The notes below the pieces were generated by a model. The model saw nothing but the letters and a program-made list of their open reading frames with translations, ran no database searches and was not told the DNA's origin. The translations under genes and the position numbers were made by a program. Positions 38,547 through 48,382 of a stretch of 64,000 nt of DNA are shown here, piece after piece (the first letter of the stretch is position 1; the number at the start of each line of letters is the position of its first letter). The stretch comes from an uncultured Lachnospiraceae bacterium. Its GTDB lineage: Bacteria; Bacillota; Clostridia; Lachnospirales; Lachnospiraceae. The stretch lies in contig CAMWJV010000003.1 of the NCBI GenBank assembly GCA_947174665.1, forward strand, positions 1-64,000. The letters run 5' to 3'.

Positions 38547-41057
38547 ATGGGAGCAGGAGGCATGAGCAAGTATACTTATACCCTAAACCCCGGTCGGGAA
38601 GAGGAGGAGCAACATACCTACAGACAGAGTGAGCTGGAAAAAATGACCACGTTTCATCTGCGGGAAATCTGCAGAAAGGAACGTCTGGTGGTTTCCTCTG
38701 CCAAAAACGAAGACAAGGACGGACTGATCCGCCTGATCATGCGGTTTCGGGGGCAGAAGGAATACCGGCATATCAAAGAATTCTGTGAAGGCGGACTGGA
38801 GCGGATTCAGGCGTTTTTGGACGATCAGGAAATCCGCTTTCTGGAGGAGCCGGAAGTGAATATACCGGGAACGCTCACTATTTATCATGATACGGAGATG
38901 AATGAACTGGACGGCTATCAGGTAAAGTCGGATGAAAAACTCTGCTGCGGAAATCTTCTGCTGGTGGACGAAGCACTCAGGGTCTATACCTGTTTTTACA
39001 TTGAAGAGGCGGAGGATGCTGCATATCTCTTTAAGGGAAAAGGTATGCCGGTAGACCCGTTGGAAAAGCATCAGTATTCTGTCCTGTATTTTCCCAATGA
39101 GACAGTTTCTGAATTCCTTTACGATTGTTATTACGGGAATCATGTCTCCGTTCCGGGGCATACGGAGGCTGTCCGGATTCCTCTTCTGGACGTTGTGGAA
39201 AGGCAGATTCCGCAGGCGGACTTACCGCTGGTGATAGACTTCGGAAGCTCTAATACTACCATGGGCATCTGTCTGGAGGACGGGAGCGTACAGATCGCTA
39301 CGGCAAGGGGAAAGACCATTATTCCCAGCATGATCGGTGTGCGGGAGAAAGAGGGGGGAGAGACGGAATTCCTGTTTGGCTGCGATGCGCAGGAAATGAT
39401 CAGACAGAATTACCGGGATGAAGACGCTGCCGTTTTCTATGATATTAAGCGCTGGATCAGTGATGCCGACCGTGTGGAGAGCGTCATATTAAAAAGCGGG
39501 TATAAATATCAGTTTCCCAGAAAGGACATGCTCCGGGTTTACCTGGATCATCTTCTGGAAATGGCACGTCAGCAGTTTAAGTGCAGTTTTACAAATATCC
39601 AGCTCCTGGCACCCATACGGCAGAAAGAGAAATTCCGCAGGCTGTTCAAGGACCTGCTTCCGGAATATACCGTAAACTGCGAACTGGACGAGGGAATGGC
39701 CGTCCTGTTTCACAGCATCCACAGCATGATCCGGGCAAAGGGATATGAGGAACGCCGCTGGTATCATGCCCTTGTCATCGACTGCGGCGGGGGAACCACG
39801 GATTTAACCTCGGGTCGGTTCTGTATTGAGAACAACAGGGTGTCCTATATCATCGATCTGGAAACCCGGTATGAAAACGGCGACACAAATCTGGGAGGAA
39901 ATAACCTGACCTACCGCATCTTTCAGCTGTTAAAGCTGCGTCTTGCGGAGGAACTGGGATTTCTGGCGAAGGAGCCCTTGTCCATAGGAAGCGCCGAGGA
40001 AGGGAAGGCTGCCTATGAGGAGCTGGAAAGGCGCTATCTTCTGGCAGAAAAATGGCTGCCCACCCGGTTTAAGGAGTATGAGGGAAGAAGCAGAGAGCAT
40101 TACTTCTTTGTTAAAAATAATTATTACTATCTTTTTGAATTGGCGGAACAGATCAAGAAGATGTTCTTTCAGGCCGGATTTTGTTACGAACTGAAAATAT
40201 CCACTGATAAGGGGGATGACATTTTTCTGGATAAATGGAAATTGTCCGTTTGCGGAGAAGGGCGGGACGGAGACGCTGCCCGGCGGTTTGAAAACATTTC
40301 CCGGCGGGCGGAGATATGCCTGTATCTGCATGAGATAGAGGAACTCCTGAGGCCGGAGATTTATGGGCTGATGGAACGTTTTCTGGATTCAAAATTTGAA
40401 AAGGGCCAGCTTGGGGAATACGAGATGATCAAGCTGACAGGACAATCCTGCAAGTCCAGGCTGTTTTTAGAGGCGCTCAAACAGTATGTTCCGGGGAAAA
40501 GGATTCAGGGAATCAGACGGGACGAGGCCGGGACGGAGCTTAAAATGTGCTGTCTGGAGGGTGCCCTTGCCTACTTTATGAACTGCAAGCTGGGATACAT
40601 GAAGGTGAATGAACATTACAGGGTGGGCAGCCTGCCTTATGAGATCATGGCATACACCCATGAAAATAAAGAAAAAATTCTCATCAAGAGTCTGGATGCG
40701 GAAGACCATATCGGGTATATTTCCCGCTTCCACATCGGGAACCAGCTGGATCTGTATCTGAATGACGAACAGGGAAAACGGCTCAGGACATATTATTTTG
40801 CCTATGATACCGCCAGGTTCGAGAAGACCACCCAGAAGGAGATTGACGAGGCCTATGAGGGGACCGTCATTCAGGAGGAGACAGACATTATCGTAGAAGG
40901 AGAGATGAAGTTCTTTGTATGGATTTCCAGGGAGCGGTGGGGATTTGTGGTCCTGCCGGTTCTGCGGGATCGGGAGATTTTGTATAAAGGTGAGGAAACC
41001 TTCTTTGATTTTGAAGATGACACCTGGGAATTGAATTTCTTTGACGGAAGAAAGTAG
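38547..41057 (+). CDS. Hsp70/actin-fold ATPase-like protein
   Basis: LVIDFGSSNTTMGICLEDG (phosphate-1-like), LVIDCGGGTTDLTSG (phosphate-2-like), DTNLGGNNLTYRIFQLLK; 836 aa. Confidence 0.75.
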   Translation: MGAGGMSKYTYTLNPGREEEEQHTYRQSELEKMTTFHLREICRKERLVVSSAKNEDKDGLIRLIMRFRGQKEYRHIKEFCEGGLERIQAFLDDQEIRFLEEPEVNIPGTLTIYHDTEMNELDGYQVKSDEKLCCGNLLLVDEALRVYTCFYIEEAEDAAYLFKGKGMPVDPLEKHQYSVLYFPNETVSEFLYDCYYGNHVSVPGHTEAVRIPLLDVVERQIPQADLPLVIDFGSSNTTMGICLEDGSVQIATARGKTIIPSMIGVREKEGGETEFLFGCDAQEMIRQNYRDEDAAVFYDIKRWISDADRVESVILKSGYKYQFPRKDMLRVYLDHLLEMARQQFKCSFTNIQLLAPIRQKEKFRRLFKDLLPEYTVNCELDEGMAVLFHSIHSMIRAKGYEERRWYHALVIDCGGGTTDLTSGRFCIENNRVSYIIDLETRYENGDTNLGGNNLTYRIFQLLKLRLAEELGFLAKEPLSIGSAEEGKAAYEELERRYLLAEKWLPTRFKEYEGRSREHYFFVKNNYYYLFELAEQIKKMFFQAGFCYELKISTDKGDDIFLDKWKLSVCGEGRDGDAARRFENISRRAEICLYLHEIEELLRPEIYGLMERFLDSKFEKGQLGEYEMIKLTGQSCKSRLFLEALKQYVPGKRIQGIRRDEAGTELKMCCLEGALAYFMNCKLGYMKVNEHYRVGSLPYEIMAYTHENKEKILIKSLDAEDHIGYISRFHIGNQLDLYLNDEQGKRLRTYYFAYDTARFEKTTQKEIDEAYEGTVIQEETDIIVEGEMKFFVWISRERWGFVVLPVLRDREILYKGEETFFDFEDDTWELNFFDGRK

Positions 41058-41067
41058 GAGATGCGTC

Positions 41068-42384
41068 ATGGGGCGGTCAGAGCGGGAAAATGACATAGAA
41101 ACAATGAAAGAGATGATCCAAAAGGAAATACAGTCCATTGTCGGTCTGGAGGAGAGGGTCGCTTTCAAGGAACTGATGGAAGGTGTATTTCTGTCCTTAT
41201 ATGATACAAATCTAAAGATGTACGAGGAATTGGAGCGCCGTGTAAAGGAAGAGCTGGATTATGATAAAAACCGCTATCATATCAAGACGGGAATTATCGA
41301 AAGAGAATTTTTTGATGAATCCCATCATCTGCTGTTTCCCATGGAAGAGCGGGATCTGGCCGGGAATCTTTATGACATGAAGGAGATTCTGAGAGCAGTG
41401 ACGGAGGAGGGAGCGTTTCCGCTGATGAAAGTCATGCTCCGCTGCGACTATCTGGAGCTGCAGAGACTGTTGGAGGCAAAGCCTGTATTCGAAGGAGTGA
41501 TCGAGACGGAGGAACCTGCACAGGAGTGGAAGGTTGAGGTTCGCCTGCGGGAAAACAGGGAGTATCTGGAAAAGATAGCATACCTGTACCTTCTGTTTAC
41601 CAGAAACGGTATTCCCTGGCAGACTGTCAACGCGCCCTATCTGTACAAAATGGCGGATATGATCGTCACAGGACTCCCGGAGGGTATTACCGGAGGGGAA
41701 AAAATAAAGCAGGTGACTATTCAGTTTGGGGAATACAGCAAGATCATTCAGAAGGATGTCATTCCGGTGTGGAACATTCAGAAACTTGCATTGGACAGTG
41801 TGGGCTTCCCGACTCCCTGCGAGGATCACCGGAATTTTGAACATAACATTTCCCTGCGTCAGCAGGGTACAGAACATGCTTATCTGGTGGAGAATGACAG
41901 GAACATACACAGCATCAGCCAGAGCGGTGAGAGACTAAAGATTGTGTGTGAGACCGGAGAAGCAAAAAAATGGAGCATTTATCAGATACGTTCTTCCGCG
42001 GAGCAAAGGATTGACCGCTATACTTTCCCCATTATGGGAAACGGACGGGAAGAGAGCTTTTCAGAAAAATACCAGCGGAAGTGGAACCAGCACATACGGA
42101 CAAAAACGGAATTGGTGCATTTTATCAGGGGGCTGGGACTGGAGGACTATGTAAGTTATGAGGACTGCCGGGTGGAAGACGGCTTTCCGGGAAGGCGGGA
42201 GAATTATTCCATGAATTTCTTTGTGCAGGACGAGATCAGGGACAAAACAGCGCAGAAGAAGCTGATCCTGTATTTCCGGCCGGGGCAGAAGCTGGACTGG
42301 CTGCAGCGGGACATCCTGAGCTTTCTTGTGTCCGAAGTGCAGAGAATCTATCCGGAGTATGACTGCGGGGGAGTGTTGCTATGA
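41068..42384 (+). CDS. Unknown, conserved-looking CIS-cluster protein (candidate baseplate component)
   Basis: 438 aa; no motif recognised; translationally coupled to the next gene (ATGA overlap). Confidence 0.45.
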   Translation: MGRSERENDIETMKEMIQKEIQSIVGLEERVAFKELMEGVFLSLYDTNLKMYEELERRVKEELDYDKNRYHIKTGIIEREFFDESHHLLFPMEERDLAGNLYDMKEILRAVTEEGAFPLMKVMLRCDYLELQRLLEAKPVFEGVIETEEPAQEWKVEVRLRENREYLEKIAYLYLLFTRNGIPWQTVNAPYLYKMADMIVTGLPEGITGGEKIKQVTIQFGEYSKIIQKDVIPVWNIQKLALDSVGFPTPCEDHRNFEHNISLRQQGTEHAYLVENDRNIHSISQSGERLKIVCETGEAKKWSIYQIRSSAEQRIDRYTFPIMGNGREESFSEKYQRKWNQHIRTKTELVHFIRGLGLEDYVSYEDCRVEDGFPGRRENYSMNFFVQDEIRDKTAQKKLILYFRPGQKLDWLQRDILSFLVSEVQRIYPEYDCGGVLL

Positions 42385-43085
42385 GGTATCTTTGGGAAGT
42401 GCTGCTGGCGGCAGAGGAGGAAGGAATTTCGGAAAAAAAGCTCCGCTTTGTCCATGCACCTTCGGGGAGCGGATATATGGAGCTGTCGCTGCCCTGCCTC
42501 AACCAGACGTGGCTGGACGAAGACGAACAGGATATCAGCATAGGGGTAAACACCTATTATCGCTTTTATGACATCTTTCATGAGATGTTCCCGCCGGATC
42601 AGACAGATTTTCCCGCCCTGCGGGAAAGCCTGACAAACTTAAGCCTGCACATGCTGGCCCAGAATGATATTCGGAGGGGCCTGACAAGAGAAGATTACCA
42701 TAAGAGGCTTCTGGCGAAAGAGATTCTGGCGAATGGCTTTGGAGAGACGGCAAGGGATGTGTTCCTGTCCATGAACAGGGCGGACAGGGAAAAGCTGCTG
42801 GGGGGATGGCTAAACAGTTTCCGGGCAGGGAGCGCATTGCCGGTCTTTCTGGATATGGTTCACGGTCTGGTTGCGGACAGCATCGTTTATCACAACAATG
42901 AATATCCGGATGAAATCCTGATCTATACGGGATTGAAAAGGGAGAGGAAGCTGGAACAGAGAATCCAATTTCTGATAGATACATTTTTGGATATTCGTTA
43001 TCATGTAGAGATTTTTTATGAGTATCATTTCGGCATTATCGGAGTGGATGAGACCATGCAGATTGACGGGATTGCCATCTGCTGA
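42381..43085 (+). CDS. Unknown CIS-cluster protein (candidate baseplate component)
   Basis: 234 aa MRYLWEVLLAAEEEGISEKKLRFVHAPSGSGYMELSLPCL...IGVNTYYRFYDIFHEMF; coupled to the upstream gene. Confidence 0.45.
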   Translation: MRYLWEVLLAAEEEGISEKKLRFVHAPSGSGYMELSLPCLNQTWLDEDEQDISIGVNTYYRFYDIFHEMFPPDQTDFPALRESLTNLSLHMLAQNDIRRGLTREDYHKRLLAKEILANGFGETARDVFLSMNRADREKLLGGWLNSFRAGSALPVFLDMVHGLVADSIVYHNNEYPDEILIYTGLKRERKLEQRIQFLIDTFLDIRYHVEIFYEYHFGIIGVDETMQIDGIAIC

Positions 43086-43125
43086 GGCTAAAATGTTTGG
43101 ATAAGACCTGTGCGGGAGGTAAAAA

Positions 43126-43899
43126 ATGTTTCAGAATACATATCCGGTCTTTGAAGCGAAAAGGCTCTTGAAAAAGGAGATGCTTGATAATCTTCGGGAT
43201 TTCCCCAGAGAGCTGTTTGATCTGCAGTATCAGGGTTACAGTGACGGAATCCTGACAGGATGCGATATTAAGGGAACCGGGACAGGACTGACGATCCTGC
43301 CGGGGATATTGTATTACAAAAGCGTGCCTTACTTTTTAGACAAGCCATATCCCATCCCGTATAGGGCGGAAGGAGAACCGGTGTATGTGAAAGTACATTT
43401 CTGGGATAAAGCTATCGGGGCAGGGGGAGAGGAATTCTTTTCACAGGTGATCGTGGATGGGCAGGAACCGGATGCAGAACAGGAACTGGAGCTTGCGCGG
43501 TTTAAGCTTCAGCCCGGAGCGAGGCTCCGGTCGGAGTACGTGGATTTTTATGATTATGAGACAGAATTCGACACAGTAAACCGTATCCATGCGCCCTATG
43601 CAGCCCCGAAGCATTCCGGTATCTGGCCGCGTATATTAAAGAGCTTTGCTAAGGAACTGTTGAGAAACCATGTGAACAATCCCTGGGACAGCGCTTTCTG
43701 CCTCAGCTGTCTGCAGTTGACGGAGGCTATGCCTTACGAGGCAGTCCGCGCCTATCTCAATGCAAGGCTGGGACAGGACAGGGAATATACAAATATACAG
43801 GTATATAGCGCATTAAAACGCATTCTGCGGGAGAGCGGCAGCAGGGAAAAAGAACCGGAAAGATCCAGGGAGAAAGAGGGAACGTTGCTCATGTTATAA
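43126..43899 (+). CDS. Unknown CIS-cluster protein (candidate baseplate/fibre-like component)
   Basis: 257 aa; beta-rich N-half DGILTGCDIKGTGTGLTILPGILYYKSVPYFLDKPYPIPY. Confidence 0.45.
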   Translation: MFQNTYPVFEAKRLLKKEMLDNLRDFPRELFDLQYQGYSDGILTGCDIKGTGTGLTILPGILYYKSVPYFLDKPYPIPYRAEGEPVYVKVHFWDKAIGAGGEEFFSQVIVDGQEPDAEQELELARFKLQPGARLRSEYVDFYDYETEFDTVNRIHAPYAAPKHSGIWPRILKSFAKELLRNHVNNPWDSAFCLSCLQLTEAMPYEAVRAYLNARLGQDREYTNIQVYSALKRILRESGSREKEPERSREKEGTLLML

Positions 43900-43922
43900 A
43901 GTGAAAGAAGGAGGCAGCAGAT

Positions 43923-44537
43923 ATGGAAAAAGAAATGGATTTATCCATAGCACGGTTCATAAAGGAATACTGGGAACGGGAAGAGGCGGAAGAACGGGAA
44001 CGTGTGCGGAAGCAGTATGATCCCAAGGAGCGGATCACCTATACGCTGGAGGAGCTGATAGAAGGAATTCGAAGCGGGCACCAGATGCTGTATACTCTGC
44101 CTCTTGAGTTTGAAACGAGGTGTCTGCTGGACGGGAAGATCATGATTCCATATATTAAAAACTTTTTCGAAGTGGAGGATGATGAACCGGAAGCTGTGCT
44201 TCTGGCCGGCAATAAGAGAAAAGTTGCTTTTTCCCTGTCAAGCACACCCTGCAAGAAGATGGCACAGTCCATGGATGATTGGATTGCGCAGACAAGGGAG
44301 AGATTCAAAGAAATGCATTGGGTCATGAAACCTGAGCGTAAGAAAAGCCTGGGAAATATGGAGTATTTCTGTTTTGCAATGCCTACCTCGGAGGGGCGGC
44401 TGTACAATGTTATGTTCCGTTTTCATAAAGATGAGCGGCTATATGCAGGCGTGCTGAACTGTCCTGAGGAGGAGCGCAAGGGAATGGGACTTCTTTTGGA
44501 GGCCATGGTTTATGTGATACAGGAAATGAATGGCTAG
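43923..44537 (+). CDS. Candidate effector/hub chaperone (DcrB/DUF1795-like C-terminal pattern, weak)
   Basis: 204 aa; C-half SLGNMEYFCFAMPTSEGRLYNVMFRFHKDERLYAGVLNCPEEERKGMGLLLEAMVYVIQE; precedes the VgrG-like genes. Confidence 0.35.
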   Translation: MEKEMDLSIARFIKEYWEREEAEERERVRKQYDPKERITYTLEELIEGIRSGHQMLYTLPLEFETRCLLDGKIMIPYIKNFFEVEDDEPEAVLLAGNKRKVAFSLSSTPCKKMAQSMDDWIAQTRERFKEMHWVMKPERKKSLGNMEYFCFAMPTSEGRLYNVMFRFHKDERLYAGVLNCPEEERKGMGLLLEAMVYVIQEMNG

Positions 44538-44551
44538 GAGGCGATGGAAGT

Positions 44552-45949
44552 ATGGATGCGATTACTTATGGGCAGCTTGTGTTGGTGCTGGGAGATACAG
44601 CCATGTCAGTGTTCCAGCTTGCGATCCGGGAAGAACAGGGAAGTCATGGAAGATTATCTGCAACGGCAGCAGCAGAAGAAGGAGCAAAGGATTACCTTTT
44701 ATATGAAGAAAGTGCAGGTGTGGCATTGTATGTCATGCGGGATAAGACGCTGGAACCCCTGTTTTTTGGTCTTCTCACCAGTATGAACATAAAAACCAGT
44801 GGGAAACAGTGCATAGTATGTCTGGAGGCTGTGACGGGAAGTTATCAGATGGATTTTTTTGCACAGAACCGCTCTTTCCAGGATACGGCGCTCACTTCCC
44901 ATCAATTGGTGGAAAAGGTCATGAAGCCGTATAAAGAACAGAGTGAGGTTCTGTTTTCCATACCGGATGAAGAACTGGGGCAGATCATGGTTCAGTATCA
45001 GGAGACGGATTGGGCGTTCTTAAACCGTATTTTATCGAGGTATGGCATCCGCGCTTATATCGACAGCGCAAAGCCCGGCATCTGTCTGCGGGCAGGGCTT
45101 ATGGATACGGAGGAGGATGCAGACTGGGATCATCTCCCTTATAAAGTGATGCGTGATACGGCACCGGCAGATGTGAGGAAGACGCTAAAAGGACAGATAT
45201 GCTATGAGGTGGAGGCGTATGACCTTTTCCCTCTGGGTGAAAAAGTACATTTCCATAATCAGGATCTCTATATTGGGAAAATAATCAGAAGCATCCGGCA
45301 GGGACTTTTGGTAAACAGTTATAGTCTGTACTTTCAGGAGGGGCTTGCCGTTCCCGTACAGGATAATCCGTATCTCAGCGGAGTATCGATCAACGGAACA
45401 GTGTCAGGCGTAAAGAGAAATAAAGTTCAGGTTAATCTTGAAACGGACGCGTTGAAAAAGTGTAAAAAACAGTATCTTTTTCCGTTTTCCACAGTTGCAG
45501 CATCTCCAGATGGAAGCGGATGGTATTGCATGCCTAAGAAAGGGGATCGCGTCCGGATTTTTTTCCCGACTGATGATGAGAGCGAAGGGTATGCGATTGC
45601 CAATATTATGGGCGAATCCGCACCGGCTGAAGACAGTTCTATGGCGAACCCTGACGCAAAAGACATTACAATGCCGGACGGCAAATCCATCAGGTTTGTT
45701 GAAGGAGGAATCCAGCTTGCTGTGGGAGATGATAAAGGAACGGTCACCCTGACAAATGACGGAAAAGCCGAAATCCGGACGGATGAGGATATTGTGATCA
45801 GCGCGGCAGAAACGGTGTACTTTACCACGGAAGGAACAATGGAAGTGATGGCAGGGACACAGATACAGATTATCAGTGATGCAGGAGGCAGTATGTGCAT
45901 GACCAACGACACAGTGCAGATTCAGGCGTCTGCCATTGAGAATAATTAA
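44552..45949 (+). CDS. VgrG/gpD-like hub-spike protein 1
   Basis: IMVQYQETDWAFLNRILSRYGIRAYIDSAKPGICLRAGL (gp27-like), OB-type WYCMPKKGDRVRIFFPTDDESEGYAIANIMGES, beta-helix-like C-term. Confidence 0.78.
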   Translation: MDAITYGQLVLVLGDTAMSVFQLAIREEQGSHGRLSATAAAEEGAKDYLLYEESAGVALYVMRDKTLEPLFFGLLTSMNIKTSGKQCIVCLEAVTGSYQMDFFAQNRSFQDTALTSHQLVEKVMKPYKEQSEVLFSIPDEELGQIMVQYQETDWAFLNRILSRYGIRAYIDSAKPGICLRAGLMDTEEDADWDHLPYKVMRDTAPADVRKTLKGQICYEVEAYDLFPLGEKVHFHNQDLYIGKIIRSIRQGLLVNSYSLYFQEGLAVPVQDNPYLSGVSINGTVSGVKRNKVQVNLETDALKKCKKQYLFPFSTVAASPDGSGWYCMPKKGDRVRIFFPTDDESEGYAIANIMGESAPAEDSSMANPDAKDITMPDGKSIRFVEGGIQLAVGDDKGTVTLTNDGKAEIRTDEDIVISAAETVYFTTEGTMEVMAGTQIQIISDAGGSMCMTNDTVQIQASAIENN

Positions 45950-45961
45950 CGGAGGTGTGCG

Positions 45962-47392
45962 ATGTACAGCTTACATGATATTAACGTAACAGGACTCCCC
46001 ATAAACGAAGTGCTGGAATGTGAGATTGAATCCCAAATAGGGGAACACAGTACGCTCACGCTGCTTGCTTATGCAGACAGGGAGGATGTGATTTATGAAC
46101 TGCCGGACTGTCAGGAGGTAACTGTATGCCTGGGGAAGGGGAAAGAAGGGAGAATCCTTTTTTCCGGTATCGTGACGAATGTGCAGATGTCAGAACAGGG
46201 ACAGATGAAAACAGTTCAGATCAAAGCGAAAAGCCGGAGCTGGCTTATGGATCGGACGAAATATTCCCGCTCTTTTCAAAATACAAAAATGACGTACAGA
46301 GCACTGGCAAGAGAAGTGTTGAATTATTATGAAGACAAAGACAGTGAAAAGGAAAAAGAACAATGCGATATGATCTGCGCGGGAGCGGATCAGGAGATAG
46401 GAAACCTGTATATTCAATATAAAGAAACGGATTGGAAATTCCTGAAAAGGGTACTTTCCATGACAGGGTTAGCAGTTACGCCGGATAGCCGACAGGATAA
46501 ATTGAAATTGTATGTCGGTGTGCCGGAACTTGCCGAGGCAGAATTATCCTACCATGTGCTGGGAATAGACAAGGATATGGAGACTTATTACCTTTTGAAA
46601 GCAAACGGGCGGGATGTTCGTGCAGCAGATTTTACCCGTTACCGGATTGCTTCGGAGCAGCTGCTGGGGATGTTTGAGACGGTTTCCGTACAGGGAAAAA
46701 AGCTGGCGGTATATTCCGGCAGATACATTTTTAAGAATCAGGAGATGCTGGGTATTTATGGGCTGCAAAGTCCTCAGGGACTGAAGCAGGCAGCATCCTA
46801 TCCTATGCATCTGATCGGTGTGGCACTGACAGGAAAGGTGGTTCATGTGTCCGGTACTAAGATACAGGCTGCGCTTGAGATTGACAAAAACCATGCGGAA
46901 CGGGCAGTATACTGGTTCCCGTTCTCAACCCTGTCTGCATCTCCGGATGGGAGCGGCTGGTATTGTATGCCGGAAGAGGGAGACGATGTGCGAATTTATT
47001 TTCCCTCCAAACAGGAAAAGGAGGCCGTGGCACTTAGCGCTGTCAGCAATTATGATGCCTCTCAGTCGGGCGGCGAAGACCGGATGAGTGATCCAAACAG
47101 CCGGTATTTAAGGACAAAAGCGGGACAGGAACTGGCCTTGACGCCGAATCTAATTAAGCTCTCCTGTGGAGAACAGGCATCTTCGGTAGCCATTGACACA
47201 GACGGAAAGGTGACAATACAGGCGCAGAATATGGTGAGGGCAGAGGCGGAGACAAGTGTGACCATCCATGCGGAAGAAAACTTAAACATTCATGTGGCGG
47301 AACAGTTTGTCGCACAGAGTTTGGATGGCGGGCATATAGCTTTTGACGGCGGAAATATCTATATCAGAGGAACCCAGGTTAATTTTGATTAG
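45962..47392 (+). CDS. VgrG/gpD-like hub-spike protein 2
   Basis: LYIQYKETDWKFLKRVLSMTGLAVTPDSRQDKLKLYVGVPEL; WYCMPEEGDDVRIYFPSKQEKEAVALSAVSNYD; repetitive beta C-term. Confidence 0.78.
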   Translation: MYSLHDINVTGLPINEVLECEIESQIGEHSTLTLLAYADREDVIYELPDCQEVTVCLGKGKEGRILFSGIVTNVQMSEQGQMKTVQIKAKSRSWLMDRTKYSRSFQNTKMTYRALAREVLNYYEDKDSEKEKEQCDMICAGADQEIGNLYIQYKETDWKFLKRVLSMTGLAVTPDSRQDKLKLYVGVPELAEAELSYHVLGIDKDMETYYLLKANGRDVRAADFTRYRIASEQLLGMFETVSVQGKKLAVYSGRYIFKNQEMLGIYGLQSPQGLKQAASYPMHLIGVALTGKVVHVSGTKIQAALEIDKNHAERAVYWFPFSTLSASPDGSGWYCMPEEGDDVRIYFPSKQEKEAVALSAVSNYDASQSGGEDRMSDPNSRYLRTKAGQELALTPNLIKLSCGEQASSVAIDTDGKVTIQAQNMVRAEAETSVTIHAEENLNIHVAEQFVAQSLDGGHIAFDGGNIYIRGTQVNFD

Positions 47393-47410
47393 TATTGGAG
47401 GCGATCGCAG

Positions 47411-48382
47411 ATGGAAAGAGAGACGGCTTTGCAAAGCTATCGGGAAGCGGTATCCGGTAAGATAGCGGATTTTCGCAGCAATATGGAAAAGCATCTTCTG
47501 GAGCATGCCGGATATTTGGAAAATATGGTGAAATGCGGCATGGATTTTTTGGGAGAGCAGATGAAAAAGCAGGAAAAAGAGTATGTTTGTTTTTTGTACA
47601 TCTCTGTGCTGAAGGCAGACTTAATTGCCGGAAAGTACCGTATTTTTCTTCATGGCCTGGATATGCGGTGGTATTTGGATGAGGAACCTGCGGAGGCATA
47701 TGTGGATGCGGATGAACTATTTGAACCTTTCAACCGTCTGCGCAATGCACTGGAAGATGCGAACAGCGGCTACGGAGGAGCTGTCAGCAGTTATGATATT
47801 CAAAATCTGCTTTTTGAAGAGCTGCCTCTTATGGACAGCATGATCTGCCAGATTCTCCGTTATCGTCTGCGTGATTGGGAAGAAAAGGGGATTTTTAATA
47901 AAGTGGTCCGTTCGCCCTATTGGCTCTTAAAGTGGGGGGAATACCGTGACAGGGCAGAGTTTCTGATCCAGACAGACCGTGTGGAAAAGTCAGACTCGGC
48001 CTGGAAGGAAGAATTGAAAAAAGCGGCGCATGATCCGGAAAAGATGGTGTTCAGTTACTGGTACAAGGGAAAATGCCAGGGGAAGGATCCCAAAAATCTG
48101 GATATGCGGTTTATCACCTTTGAGGATTGTGTGGTGCAGGATGTGAAGTTTGAAAACTGTAACATGGAAGGAAGCCGGTTTCCGAAAAGCAAGATTAGCG
48201 GGTGCCGTTTTGAAGGCTGCAATTTGAGCGGAGCGGATTTCAGAAGCTGTAGTTTTGAAAATACATCTTTTGCAGGAGCGGAGCTTACATCAGCTATTTT
48301 CCCGGCTGAGAGCATTCCTTTTTTGGAAATCAGTGCGGAACAGCTTCAGACGATTCAGATATACAGGGAGGAGCGGGCATGA
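47411..48382 (+). CDS. Pentapeptide-repeat protein (candidate effector adaptor)
   Basis: C-term FENCNMEGSRFPKSKISGCRFEGCNLSGADFRSCSFENTSFAGAELTSAIF pentapeptide repeats; helical N-domain. Confidence 0.75.
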   Translation: MERETALQSYREAVSGKIADFRSNMEKHLLEHAGYLENMVKCGMDFLGEQMKKQEKEYVCFLYISVLKADLIAGKYRIFLHGLDMRWYLDEEPAEAYVDADELFEPFNRLRNALEDANSGYGGAVSSYDIQNLLFEELPLMDSMICQILRYRLRDWEEKGIFNKVVRSPYWLLKWGEYRDRAEFLIQTDRVEKSDSAWKEELKKAAHDPEKMVFSYWYKGKCQGKDPKNLDMRFITFEDCVVQDVKFENCNMEGSRFPKSKISGCRFEGCNLSGADFRSCSFENTSFAGAELTSAIFPAESIPFLEISAEQLQTIQIYREERA

